Positions 22,261 through 34,479 of a DNA stretch of 64,000 nucleotides are shown piece after piece. The notes beneath the pieces are model-generated. The model was not told the DNA's origin and searched no databases. It worked only from the letters and a program-made list of their open reading frames with translations. Each line of letters opens with the position of its first letter. Positions within the stretch are counted from its first letter, which is position 1. A program made the translations under genes and the position numbers. Source of the stretch: Buddleja alternifolia. Its lineage: Eukaryota > Streptophyta > Magnoliopsida > Lamiales > Scrophulariaceae. Where the stretch lies: the NCBI GenBank assembly GCA_019426215.1, contig CM033396.1:33904503-33968502 (forward strand), read 5' to 3'.

Positions 22261-23330
22261 ACTATTCACTGGTGAACTAGCCGTGGGAAAATTGGTGGCG
22301 GCGGCGAAGACTAACTGTCGGCAACGGTGTGACTGGACAGTGCTCCAAGATCTTTGAGGTCTAAATGGTTAGAGTGGAAGACGAAAACTGGTTTGAGGCT
22401 GACTGGTAGCGTCGGCAGCGAAGGATGGACAAGTCGGGGCTGTGGTGATTACTCGGTGATGACGTGGTGGTGAGTTTTGGCGGTGGAGTGAAAGTGTTGA
22501 AGCTTGAACTTTGATCGACTGTGGCGGACTGAAAGTATGAACAGACTCTTCTCAAATCTTTTTTTTTCTTTCTTTCTTTTCTCTCTTTTTGGTAAATATA
22601 AAAAAAAAACTAAAATTACAATATCATGGATTTATGGCAGTAGATTAATAAGTGAACAAGTATATAATTTTCTTTCTTTGCTTTCGTAATAGTGGCAGGG
22701 ACAATATGAATGAATTTGAATTAGGATGGCAGAAGCGGACGAGGGTTTGGGTCGAGATTTTTTTTTTTTTTTTGTGATGCCAAATGATGTAGAACAAGCT
22801 ATCTAAATTAAAACTAAAATTAATAATCTAAGAAAACTATATATGCTTTTATTCAAATAATTCAATGGTGCCCTTAAACAATAACTAAGCTGCAACTTGT
22901 ATAGGCTTTTACCAAGTTGACAAGAAATGAAATTACATAATCTAAGAAAACACAATAAAACATGGATCAATCAAATACTTAATTAAAATCTTCTTAGGAA
23001 TAAATCAATCACTAGCTATTAAGATCTTCCCAATTCGGTAGGTAGCTATAATCTGCAATATACAGATTGGACGGATTTGATCCCATCAGCTCCAAGTTCT
23101 ACGAGGAATCCTTGCACGGTGGTCCAATCCCATACCCACCCAAGTATGGATTTTTGTGCATGCTTTGACCCACCGGGTCACTGCCTAGGGAACAAGACAC
23201 TCTCCTTTGAGAATGACATACACAAACAAGTCTTATCGAAGCCGTGATATCCCACATGTCATAGCCTCTACGACTTGGAATGGAGTTTAGGATTACGGCC
23301 CTTGAGAGCGTTCCATATGCATCATGACCG
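22261..23330. other. Probable Gypsy leader/LTR remains; not resolved
   Basis: 22270-22560 on the minus strand is a serine/threonine/proline-rich open stretch that may be gag N-terminus or leader. 22560-22800 has pyrimidine-rich and poly-T tracts. 22800-23330 is non-coding; the same unit continues at 29292 after the copia insertion. I see no gene. Confidence 0.35.
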
Positions 23331-24047
23331 TGTTGGAATTTTCATAATAAATGTTTGTATAAAACAAATGGTTAATGAAGAATTAAATAGAACTTGTTTG
23401 GAACATTTATGAGGAAGTTCTTTATCCCACATATACTACATATACTTTTTTGAATACTTAAATTGATAAGCTAAAAGGGAGTGGAGGGATCACCCACGCC
23501 TGGTGCGATGCACAGCACCGCGCCGCGGCCGAGGCCGGTGCAGGTCCGGGTTGGTTCGGACGGGCAGGCCGGGCCATAGCCCGTGCTCGAGTGCCATCGG
23601 TGGTTGTGGTCTATCTTTTTGCTGAAAATTCTAATTAAAGTATGGAAAAATCACAAAGTGTGCCAAAATTTAAACCTTTTGACCGTTAAAAATGAAATGG
23701 TTTAAGTTTGGCGCCATAACTCTTCAGCTTGAACGAAAAGGTGCAATCTTTTCATTCAACAACCTATCTGCAGCAATGTGATTCTTCAGTGATGACTTTA
23801 CATTTTCTATATATATCTAACCCCTAAAATCCAAAATTACTACTTCATTACATTAATATATACAATTTTCGTTTTCTTTGAATCTGCTCTATTCAAGAAT
23901 ATTCAAAAACTGCTACTTGAATATTGTATTGTCTGTTTTATCTTGGGAGCTTTATTTGTTGAAACCTAGCAGTAAAAGGGTACAAATAAAGTCTTAAAGA
24001 AAGAGCAATCCTTGACGAGCAGAATCTCGGTTACTATTTCTTCAACA
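23331..24047 (+). repeat. Copia left LTR
   Basis: 717 bp, TG...CA. Has a GC-rich segment near 23510-23610 (GCGCCGCGGCC) and TATATATATC near 23810. Confidence 0.88.
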
Positions 24048-24072
24048 ATTTTAAGAATTTATTTTTTTAGCA

Positions 24073-27000
24073 ATGGCTGAGAGTTCTGTCAGGGGTAATG
24101 ATGTTTTTGAAATTTTGAAACTGGAGAAATTTGATGCTTTAAATTTTTTAGGCGTTGGAAGGCAAGATGTTTTTCTATCTCATGATGTTGAAGATAGGTT
24201 ATGTTCTCGAACGGGATGCTCCGGCAGAAGTAAAGGGCGAAATAGTGGCACAAATGAGAGAACGCCAGAAGTGGGAACAAGATGATTTCATGTGCAAGGG
24301 TCACATACTAAATGCTATGTCGAATTCACTGTATGATGTGTATGAGCCAACTTCGACAAACAAAAAGGCGAGGGAACTTTGGACAGAATTGGAGAACAAG
24401 TACAAAACCGAAGACGCAGGAAATAAGCATTTTTTGGTTAGTAAACTTTATGATTTTCGTATGGTAGATACTCAATTTGTTTGAGTTCAAATTCATGATT
24501 TTCAAGTACTTCTTCATCAAATTATTTCTGAGCGTCATACTCTTGACGAGGCTTTCCAAGTCTCTAGCATAATTTCTAAGTTGCCTCCGACTTGAAAAAA
24601 TACTCGTAAAGAGTTGACACAAAAGAAAGAACCTTTGGATTTACAAGAATTGTTCAAGTTTCTCCAAATTGAGGAAAATACCCAAAATATGGAGAAAATT
24701 GAAGTTGATAAGAAAATTCCAAAGGTTATGGTTATTGAAAATAAGTCTCGGAATAATGGAAAGAAACGAAATATGATGGAAATAACAATTCCGGTAATGG
24801 CAAGAAACCCAAAATTATCAAGGGAAATTGTTGGGGTTGCGGTAAACCTGGTCATCTCAAGAAAGATTGCGAAGAGAAATCTAAGCAAAAAGGACAGGAA
24901 CATGTATAAGCTAATGTCGTAAATTATGAAAACTTTGCTGCTGTGGTGTTCGAAGTGAACATGGTTGATGATGATAGTGAGTGGTGGATCGACTCGGATG
25001 CAACAAGGCACATAGCAAGAAACAAAAGTTTGTTCCAAACCTATGAGGAAATTGAAGACGGTCAAAGCCTTCACAAGGGAAATTCCTCATCATCAATGGT
25101 TGTGGGGAAAGGAAAAGTGGTACTCAACTTATCTTCCGGAAAGAAACTCACTCTCAATGATGTACTTCATGTCCAGGACATTAGGAAAAATCTTGTGTCA
25201 GTAAGTTTGTTGAACAAATTTGGTTTTAAAGTGTTGTTTGAGTCTGATAGCATCAATGTAACTAAAAATGAACAATACGTTGGAAAAGGTTATGTAACCA
25301 ACGGATTGTTCAAACTGAGTTTGAGTAATAATATTAATTCTTCTGTGTATGTTGTTGATTCTTTTGATTTATGGTATTATCGATTAGGTCATGTTAGTTC
25401 TAGAAGTATGAAATGCATGATGAACTTAGGATTAATACCTAGTAGTATTAAATCAAATGATGAAAAGTGCTCTATTTGTGTTAAATCGAAAATAGTTAGA
25501 AAACCTTTTCATAAGGTAGATAGAAACTCAAGCCCTTTAGAATTAATTAATTCTGATATTTGTGAATTAGAAGAAATTCTAACTAGAGGTGGTAAAAGAT
25601 ATTTTATAACTTTTATAGATGATTATTGTAAATATGCTTATGTAAATTTGTTGAGGACTAAAGATGAAGCTTTGGAGAAATTCAAAGTGTACAAGGCTGA
25701 GGTTGAAAACCAACTAGATTGTAAGATTAAAAATCTTCGATTGGATAGAGGTGGTGAATATATAGCCTATAGTGACTTCTTAGAAGATTATGGTATTATT
25801 CATCAAGTGACAGCCCCTTATACTTCTCAACAAAATGGAGTAGCAGAACGAAAAAATAGAACTTTAGTAGAAATGATTAATACGCTTCTCAATACTTCTA
25901 GTTTGCCAAACAACTTGTGGAAAGAAGCTTTCAACACGGCTTGTTATATACTTAACCGTATTCCTCACAAGAAAATTAATAGTTCACCTTATGAATATTG
26001 GAGAAAGCGAAAGCCTTCTCTTGGACACCTTTAGATGTGGGTGTGTAAAGCATTAATGAGACTTACGGACCCTAAATGTCCTAAGCTTGGTTGTAAAGCG
26101 GTAGAATGTATTTTTCTTGGATATGCACTACAAAGTAAAGCATATAGATTTCTTACTATGGAATCTACAAATTCCATTGATAAAAATACAATTCTTGAAT
26201 CTAGAGATGTAGAATTTTTTGAAAATTCTTTTCCATCATCTAGAAAAAGAATACAAGAAAACATAAGTTCAAATCAAGAGCTCAATGGAACTTTTGTAGA
26301 TGAATCTACGGAAAATGAAGTTGTTGAGCTAAGAAGAAGTAAAAGAGCAAGAACTGCTAAGTCCTATGGATCCGATTTCTACATGTATCTAGTAGAAGGT
26401 GATAGAAATGATATTACTTCTACGATAGTATACAATGTTGAGCATGATCCTTTAACTTATAAGGAAACAATTTCATCTAGGGATGTAGCTTTCTGGAAAG
26501 AAGCTATTAATGATGAAATTGATTCAATCATGTTAAATAAAACTTGGGTGCTACCTGATTTACCCCCTGGTTGTAAACCTATTGGATACAAATGGATCTT
26601 TAAGCGTAAGCTTAAACCTGATGGATCCATTGACAAGTTCAAGGCTAGACTTGTTGCAAAAGGTTATCGACAAAAGGAAGGTAAAGACTATTTTGATACC
26701 TATGCACCTGTAGCAAGAATAATTCCATTAGAGTTCTAATTTCCTTAGCCTCAATTTATAACTTAGTTATACATCAAATGGATGTTAAAACGGCATTTTT
26801 AAATGGGGAATTAGATGAAGACGTCTACATGGAACAACCTGAAGGATTTATTTTGAAAGGACAAGAAAAGAAAGTTTGTAAACTTATTAAGTCTTTGTAC
26901 GGCCTAAAACAAGCTCCTAAACAATGGCATGAAAATTTGACCAAAAGATTGTTCAAAATGGTTTTAAAATAAATGAATCTGATAAGTGTATTTATTCTAA

Positions 27001-27960
27001 AAACATAAATGGAAAATGTGTGATTATTTCTTTATATGTAGATGACTTGCTTATTTTTGGGACTGATAGTAGCATAGTATTAGAAACTAAAGCTTTTTTA
27101 TCTACATGTTTTGACATGAAAGATATGGGAGAAGCTGATGTAATTTTAGGAATTAAAATTACAAGATCACATGATAAAATTACATAGTCTCAATCTCATT
27201 ATATTGAGAAAGTCTTGAAAAATTTAATCACCTAAATCGCAAGACTGCAAGTACACCTTTTGATCCTTCGGTTAAATTAACGAAGTATGAAGGTATTGCT
27301 GTATCACAATTAGAATATTCTAGTGTGATTGGAAGTCTTATGTATGCAATGTATTGTACAAGACCTGATATAGCTTTTGCAGTTGGAGTACTAAGTAGAT
27401 TTACTAGTAATCCGGGTAAGTTCATTGGGATGAAATTTCAAGGATTCCTAGATACTTGAAAGGCACAATGAATTATGCATTAAGTTATCAAGGTCATCCG
27501 TCATTGTTAGAAGGTTACACCGATGCAAATTGGATTATGGATTCTGATGGAACCAAGTCCACAAGTGGATGGTTATTTACACTTGGTGGAGGTGCGGTTT
27601 CTTGGGGTTCAAAGAAACAAACGTGCATTGTACACTCAACTATGGAATCCGAATTCATTGCCTTAGCGGCTGCGGCTAAAGAAGGAGAATAGCTTAGGGA
27701 CCTGATGAAAGAAATTCCTATTTTTTCCCTAAACCAATGCCTCCTGTTTCAATCTTGTGTGATAATGAAGCTACATTATCACGGGCATATAACAAGATTT
27801 ATAATGATAAGTGTAGAAACATAAGTCTACGACATAGTTATGTCTGAGATCTTATTGGAAGTGGTACCATATCAATAACATATGTTAGGTCAAAGGAGAA
27901 TTTGGTTGATCCCTTCACAAAAGGCCTTGCGAGGGATGTGGTTTAGAAAACCTCAAGGGA
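24073..27960 (+). pseudogene. Copia gag-pol, multiple frameshifts and stops
   Basis: ATG at 24073 starts gag; a frameshift near 24150 moves it to the frame of 24155-24484 (F-L-M-M-L-K-I-G-Y-V-L-E... W-T-E-L-E-N-K-Y). Zinc knuckle C-W-G-C-G-K-P-G-H-L-K-K-D-C near 24830 is intact. Protease reads W-W-I-D-S-D-A-T-R-H near 24985, the usual D-S-G changed to D-S-D, which should abolish activity. Integrase (24943-26034) has C-S-I-C, D-R-G-G-E-Y and Q-N-G-V-A-E-R-K-N-R-T. After a stop at 26032, RT runs through 26035-26739 and 26778-26972 (M-D-V-K-T-A-F-L-N-G-E-L, L-Y-G-L-K-Q-A-P), with catalytic Y-V-D-D near 27040. RNase H (27456-27692) shows Y-T-D-A-N-W and [10 protein letters not shown]. Non-functional. 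Confidence 0.92.
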
Positions 27961-28531
27961 GATGGGCTTAAGAGCTTTGTAAAGGGTAACCTATAGGTGG
28001 AAACCAACCAATTCTTGGATAGCATCCAATTCAATTGGTTTAATAGAAAATCACTTGTAGTTAAAATCAGAAATGCACTACAATATAGAATTTAATTATA
28101 TACCATCTCAAGGTAGTGCATGCTTGTATGGAAATGAGGGTGAGATAAATCTCTTAATGAATCTATGTCCATTTTGGAAAGTGTAAATCATACAAGTACA
28201 CTTGATTAGATTCACCTATGTAAGTGAGGAAGTTTGGCTGCTTCTGCGAGATTGGAAGGTTATCTCTAAGTCACTTATTAATCCTGAGATTGTCGCACAA
28301 GGCCGTTAAAGTGCGAGCAAGTTGAATGAGCTGTTTGTAAATTGTACGTCTAACATGTGCTAGTATCCACTATGAATATTTGATTCAAAGTTTTTACTAT
28401 CACAATATTCGGGTACCTGAAACGTGCTAGACTATGTAAAGGTTCAAGTCGAAAGACACCTTTATTGAAGTGCAAAAAACATTTATTACGAAAATTGTAT
28501 GGAATTTCGAAAATTGGGGGGGGGGGGGGGT

Positions 28532-29291
28532 TGTTGGAATTTTCGTAATAAATGTTTGTATAAAACAAGTGTTTAATGAAAAATTAAATAGAACTTGTTT
28601 GGAACATTTATGAGGAAGTTCTTTATCCCACATAGGAAAAGTAAGTAAGTTGAAGTGGGTATATAATACATATATTTTCTTGAATACTTAAATTGATAAG
28701 ATAAAAGGGAGTGGAGGGATCACCCACGCCCGGTGCGATAATACATATACTTTCTTGATAATACTTTCTTGAACTTGTTTGGCCGAGGCCGGTGCCAGTC
28801 CAGGTCGGACGGCGCGGGCCGGGCCGTGGCTCGTGCCGTCGGTGGTCGTGGTCTATCTTTTTGCTGAAAATTCTAATTTAAGTATGGAAAAGTCACAAAG
28901 TGTGCCAAAATTTAAACCTTTTGACAGTTAAAAACGAAATGGTTTAAGTTTGGCGCCATAACTCTTCAGCTTGAACGAAAAGGTGCAATCTTTTCATTCA
29001 ACAGCCTATCTGAAGCAATGTGATTCTTTAGTGATGGCTTTACGTTTTTTATATATATCTTACCCTTTAAATCCGAAATTACTACTTCATTACATTAATA
29101 TATGCAATTTTCGTTTTCTTTGAATCTGCTCTATTCAAGAATATTCAAAAACTGCTACTTGAATATTGTATTGTCTGTTTTATCTTGGGAGACTTATTTG
29201 TTGAAACCTAGTAGTAAAAGGGTACAAATAAAGTCTTAAAGAAAGAGCAATCCTCGACTCGGGCAGAATCTCGGTTACTATTTCTTCAACA
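28532..29291 (+). repeat. Copia right LTR
   Basis: 760 bp; about 40 bp longer than the left LTR, mainly because the segment near 28735-28790 repeats ATACTTTCTTGA-like text where the left LTR has GC-rich sequence. Confidence 0.88.
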
Positions 29292-29871
29292 GACTGCTCC
29301 TCTAGCCTTTATGTAATCCTTGAGATTTTTATCTACACTAGAAAAAGTAAATAACAATAAAGAAGAATGTCAAATAAGTTTAATATATTTCTCAAAATAA
29401 GACTTCCATAGTGTTTACAAAATTATGGCCAAGTCAATAAATGGCTGGCAAGACACTTAAATCACCATAGTCACACCCCAAGGGGTTATAGCATGGAACT
29501 CTAGAACGTAGGCTGCCGATCCCCCTCTAATACGCCCGTTCTGGCCGATTTCTGGGCGTTCCAGCCAACTGACACCAATAATTTGACCAATTTCCTTCTC
29601 TTTCTCATGATATCCATAATCCAACTATTGGCCAAGATTTTTGATGAGGTGAACTGTTTGGGCCGCGTCTCTTTCAAACAGAACATTCATCCATAAATTC
29701 GTAACTTTTTTTGTTGTGTTGTTTCACTGCATTCATCCATTCACCAAATGGATCGAATAAAGTTGCATTGGAGGGTGATGTGCTCGAGAGTAGCAGCATA
29801 CTACATGTGATAGATTAGTGTAAATATGGTTGTTTCAATCACGAGGGGCAACATATATCTCATAATAACAA
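29292..29871. other. Unrecognised, interrupted unit continuing from 23330
   Basis: Non-coding, AT-rich. The flank before the copia (ending at 23330) joins this sequence. A minus-strand open stretch at 29501-29686 has no family resemblance I can defend. Confidence 0.3.
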
Positions 29872-30127
29872 AGGAAAATTACACACAGGCCCCTCACTTA
29901 TTGTGTAATTACCAAAACTTCCCCTCACTTATTGAAAATTACCAACACACCCCCTCAAGGGTCTATTTGTAAAGTTTATAAGCGTAAAATTATAAGAATT
30001 GTTAAACGCATAGGGGATATAGTTGTAAGAAATCCTTAACATGATAGGGTGTGCTTGTAATTTTCAATAATGAGAAGAAATTTTGGTAATTACAAAATAA
30101 GTGAGAGGGTCTGTGTGTAATTTTTCC
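29872..30127. mobile_element. MULE-type MITE with long inverted repeats
   Basis: A 256-bp foldback. The left arm begins AGGAAAATTACACACAGGCC and the right arm ends with its inverse (GTGTGTAATTTTTCC); similarity extends about 100 bp into each arm. Flanked by a perfect 9-bp duplication TAATAACAA (29863-29871, 30128-30136), diagnostic of Mutator-like elements. No coding capacity. Confidence 0.88.
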
Positions 30128-30136
30128 TAATAACAA

Positions 30137-30487
30137 TGATGTACATTTCCTCTTGGTTGATAAATAAATTAACACCTTTAATTATATGACTTTATCCATT
30201 CATATTAATAATATACAATGAACCATTCATATATTAATACAATACATTGAAAAAGCTTGTTTTGTATTAATTTTAAGTTCATGCATACTCATATTTGAGA
30301 ATACTATTAATTTATTATTTATTAATATAAGGTTATTTTGAACTTAACAAAAAAGTTAAGAAATGTAAGTCATTTCATATTATTCATAACTTTTAGAATA
30401 ATTATAGGTTACACATTACAGATATAGATTATAAATATAGATTATAGATTATGTATTACAGATAGATTATAAATATAGAATACAAAT
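30137..30487. other. AT-rich spacer with simple repeats
   Basis: No gene. 30410-30480 is a degenerate array of AGATTATA(AATAT)-like units. Confidence 0.5.
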
Positions 30488-30660
30488 AGCCAATGCAGTT
30501 GGGCTAAATGGTAATTGGCTTGTAAATTCCCAAGGCGACAAAAGTTTGAATTCTACTGGAGATACTATCCTGAGAAAGGCTTATTTGCATGAATCAGTCC
30601 GAGGGACTAGACTTCCTCGTTTAACCTTTTAGAAATCAAAAAAGAAAAGAAAAAAAGACA
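30488..30660 (+). mobile_element. Probable tRNA-derived SINE
   Basis: Pol III box A-like TTGGGCTAAATGG (30499-30511) and box B-like GTTTGAATTC (30544-30553) at tRNA-like spacing, followed by a unique part and an A-rich tail (AAAAAAGAAAAGAAAAAAAG). I saw no clear target duplication. Confidence 0.55.
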
Positions 30661-32577
30661 TAAATTATAGATAGATTATAGATTTAGGTAGTCCATTTCC
30701 CCTCAGTGCCTCTATTATTATCATAATTCCAGTTGCTACATGCCATCCAGGGGTAGTCAACTAGTACTTAATGTACAAAGGAGACTTTAATAAAAAATAA
30801 AAAATTAATCAGAAAATCGTTGACCAAACCGAGACCGTAACCCCCCCTCCCCCCTCAAAAAAAAAACCCACATTTTGAGCCCTTATTTCCACCATACAGA
30901 TCAAATCCCATTTCTTTCATCCAACGGCTGCGATTAATAGCCAATTCTCCATTGATTATCATGACATAGGTCAGGTCGGATTTTGGTAGAATTTAATTGA
31001 GTTGGGTCCTATTAAACTAAAACTAACGTGGGTCGAATCCAAATATAGGTCAGGTCAGGTCAGGTCGATTATCTGATCTCAAATTTCTTGAACTCGAAAC
31101 CTTCATGACATCCAAAATCATTGGAAAAATCTATACTGGACTGAATTGAATAGTTCTAGTGTCTATATGTCTCACACAGTAAAGTTTACCGTGTGCTGTC
31201 CCCACACACTTGTGTGAGAGAGAAATACAAAATTCATACGCGGACCATTGGTCTCGGTCTGACATAGAATTACCCAAAATCATTACCCGAGTCACGCCTA
31301 CATTAGGTGAATAAGGCAGTTAGTTCAGATTATGTAGAGACTCAAGAGAAGGCACGTGAAAATCAATGCCACCACTGACTTTTGCGGTCAACAAAATTTA
31401 CCTAACAAAAAATATCCAAATTGCTGAGCAAAGACCCCAAAACTATTAAAGAACACAGAATTCAGATAACCTTCTATAAATCTGAAATCTAGAAGTAACT
31501 CTAAATCACTGTAACAAAAAGCATTGTTTGGAATTCTCCAGCTAAATGTGGTTTCTAGTAACATCCAATACCCAAGACACGGACACAACACCATCTGTAT
31601 AACCACTGAAAAGGGTGCTTTCAGAGGCACTCCAGCTGAGACAGGTGCAGTATATAACCTACATCAAATGATTAAGATCATCAGATACTTTTTTGCAACA
31701 GTGGAGATTCCTACAGAAATTCTAACACAATTATTCATGTGTTAGTGCAAGCCTCCCATGAAAAATATATTCATCTGTCACCAACTTAGTCGAACAAAGC
31801 AGCGGCAAGCATAGAAATGATCTCAGATTTAACTTTTAACGGCAAGTTCAGAATATGTGTAAAACGACCCCTTTAAGGCATACACATTGCCCTGCTAAAA
31901 AGAGCACAATGAAAGTATTGAATCATACAAGTAGAAATCTTTATCTCCATCCATTATTACGAACCTCGTTGTTTGACTTGGAAATGCTAATACACGGTGG
32001 CTAAGTGAAGAAATATACTGTTATCAGACTTGGTTCTTTTCCTTCAGCTAATGAACTTTTTCTTCAGAATCCAACACTTGTTACATAATATCCTCCATAA
32101 AGCTAACATACAAGAGCAAGAAATGAACCAGAAACAAGAAAGTAACAGAAACTGCATATATTAACAATGAGCCGATTGGAAATACAGTCAAATCCTACAT
32201 CCACTTTAACACTCCCTATGTAGCCTAACTAAAGAGAAGTGGCTTTGACTATCCACCTTAATGATACGGAAAGGTTCATGAAACGGAAATCAAATTTCAA
32301 GATAAACCTAGAAATTACATAAAAAAACAGAGTCAGCCTTTTTAAACTGACTTTTCAATTTATGTAGTAAATTCAAATAGTTAACACTTGACTTTCGAAA
32401 CTAAACAACTTGAAATATGTTCAGATAGTAGTCATAAAGTAGAATTTGGGGATATATTTGAAAATAAATGCACAAACTTTATATTTGTTTGAGTCTAATA
32501 AGTTATCACAAGAGAAGGAAAAACAAAAGTTTAGAAATAACTTACACTAATGCAATTATCCTATGCTCGATCATTCC
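30661..32577. other. No recognised gene
   Basis: AT-rich non-coding sequence. It contains a C/A homopolymer stretch at 30840-30868 and a GGTCA tandem near 31048-31070. It might include introns or 3' flank of the importin-like pseudogene, but no exon with recognisable HEAT-repeat coding was found. Confidence 0.4.
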
Positions 32578-33142
32578 AGGATGAAAACTCGACCCCAAAA
32601 TGTTGGACAAGTATATACATCATATACGCTGTCCAGAGTATATGCGAACTCAAAATTCTTTCGGCGCAGTTTCCATTGAAATTCAGCATGGCTGAAATGG
32701 CATGTGCCTGCAAAATGACAATTCAGAGTAATGATTTTAATAGAAGATTCTGTAATTATGAAAATGTACAGATGGTTCAATGTACAAACCTGTAATCGAG
32801 GATGTAGGAAATCCTTCATAACTCCATTTAGTGCTTTCACTACCAGCTCATGGTACTCAACTTGCAAAGATGGGGCCAAATCAATTGAAAGCTGACCAAT
32901 GGCATTAATAGCTGCCCATTGGACACGAGGATGAGGGTATTCAAATGATTCCAAAACCATTTTCATGACTTGTCCCAAATTCTTAATCATAACCTATAAA
33001 AATAATGAAATAATAGTGTCATGACCCTGACACTTGTCTAGGGGCAAATTGACACTTACCTAACCAAATGGACTGAAGTCCCTTGGTATCTAGCAAAGAA
33101 GTGAAGTTAGTTAATAAAGAAATCATAGCTACATGCACCCAG

Positions 33143-33178
<36 letters not shown>

Positions 33179-34404
33179 GCTGGTGGGTGCCACCGCCCCC
33201 CTCAAATTTTCAATTTTGTCTATGAAATTTTGTAATTTTGTAATTTCGCCCCCCCATCAAAATTTTAACTTTCACTTTTACCTATAACATTAACATTTGT
33301 AATTTTACCCCCCTAAAAAATGACAAAAATAACTTTTCTATCAATTGATTTAGCCAAACATCATATAAACGAGTAGTAGTGAAATTGAAGTTATTTTTCT
33401 ATGATATTATAATACTATTATTGATTAGTGAATAAGAACAACATGGATCTTTTCAGGCTAGCTCTAGAAATGATAAATTACTAATCACACTGTTGCATTC
33501 TATAATAAATAAGAACAATTTTTATTTTATCCAATTTGCACACGTAAAAAATTTTAAAAATTTAATTTCGCCCCCAATCAAAAATTGCAAATTTAATTTA
33601 CATACCTAATAAACTAAAGAATAACCTATATATATGGTAATTTGTAAAGTAGTTAGCTCACATTTAAACTCAAATGGACTACAACTTTATACGGCCCATA
33701 TATCTAACTATCAAACTAAATTGTAGTTTCACTTTTGTATATATACATTATTCACAACAGTCCAATAAATTTGAGTTAAAAGTTATGACTTTAAATTTTT
33801 TTCCTTTAACTTTCCCCTCCAAAAGTGTTCTTACTAAACTAATCCTCAATTTTTTCGCATACATATAGCATACCGTACCGCGGGGGTCAAGCCCCCCGCA
33901 CCCCCCATACAATCCTTCGCTACCGGGTAAATGAAACTTGTAAAAATCTCGCCCCCCCTCACCATAATTCCTGGCTCCGTCCCTGCATGCACCAGAAAAG
34001 TATCAAGCGAACAAGTGAAGTACCTCTGAACAGCCCTCCGAAATTTGTGCAAGTGCAATAAGTGCAGCATGACGCTTCTGCCACACCGAAGAAGATAGAT
34101 ACAATGTCAACTTGTCTAATACCACGGAGAAAATTGCATCCCCACCAAGAGCTGTCGAGATCCTATACAGTCCGTGTTGACCGACACTACAATTCCTCAT
34201 CTCCCACGCATCCCCATCCCCGGCTCATGCGTAGTACCAGTCTGAAGCATCTTTCACCTCCAAAAGCATCTTCAGTAACTCTGCAAATAGCCTCGGGACA
34301 TTGTTCATCATCGCAGGAGATAATTCATTTGCTTCTACTAAACTAATTATAAACTCGATCGATAAATGAAGTGTGTCTTCCTTAAAACACTCGATCTGTG
34401 CTAC
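32578..34404 (-). pseudogene. Importin-5/karyopherin-beta-like gene fragment
   Basis: Three exon-like blocks on the minus strand. 34404-34024 starts after TTCGCAG and encodes V-A-Q-I-E...L-S-I-E-F-I-I-S-L-V-E-A and S-V-G-Q...A-L-G-G-D, with an in-frame TGA near 34232. 32993-32790 is fully open and reads M-I-K-N-L-G-Q-V...P-H-P-R-V-Q-W-A-A-I-N-A-I-G-Q-L-S. A third block begins at 32707 after TTTTGCAG with A-H-A-I-S-A-M-L-N-F and then loses similarity. These are the HEAT repeats of plant importin-5-like nuclear import receptors. Splice sites look retained. The N-terminal part and the long C-terminal part of this ~1,100-aa protein are absent, and a hAT element fills the intron between the first two blocks. 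A truncated, stop-containing fragment, not a working gene. Confidence 0.85.
33140..33985. mobile_element. Non-autonomous hAT-like element, copy 1
   Basis: 846 bp, ends CAGGGACGGAG...CTCCGTCCCTG (inverted), perfect 8-bp duplication CATGCACC at 33132-33139 and 33986-33993. Both features define hAT elements. It contains no transposase. A run of 30 G at 33150-33179 follows the left end. Near-identical to 53402-54240. Confidence 0.93.
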
Positions 34405-34479
34405 CTGCGAAGTGGAATCTGTGATTCATGACTTGTTATTCTTATTTTTTTATACCGTCATCATATTTATCTTTAATTG

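Larger units (their letters stand above)
23331..29291 (+). mobile_element. Ty1/copia retrotransposon, nearly full length, inactivated
   Basis: LTRs at 23331-24047 and 28532-29291, both starting TGTTGGAATTTTC and ending CTTCAACA. Flanks are GACCG (23326-23330) and GACTG (29292-29296), a 5-bp target duplication with one transition. Internal order is gag, protease, integrase, RT, RNase H as in all copia. Poly-G polypurine tract at 28516-28530 abuts the right LTR. I could not see a convincing primer-binding site after the left LTR. Confidence 0.93.

Noticed and set aside
22361..22555. Serine/threonine-rich 64-aa ORF as a host gene
   Set aside because: Located immediately upstream of the Gypsy gag on the same strand; more likely leader or gag N-terminus.
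24535..25074. 179-aa minus-strand ORF
   Set aside because: Shadow of the copia gag-protease coding strand.
33150..33179. 30-G run as a telomere-like or regulatory G-quadruplex
   Set aside because: It is a homopolymer inside a hAT-like element whose other copy has about 11 G; slippage or assembly noise is simpler.
33846..34070. ORF shared with 54101-54298
   Set aside because: It is the right end of the hAT-like element read in reverse; the two copies continue into different flanks.
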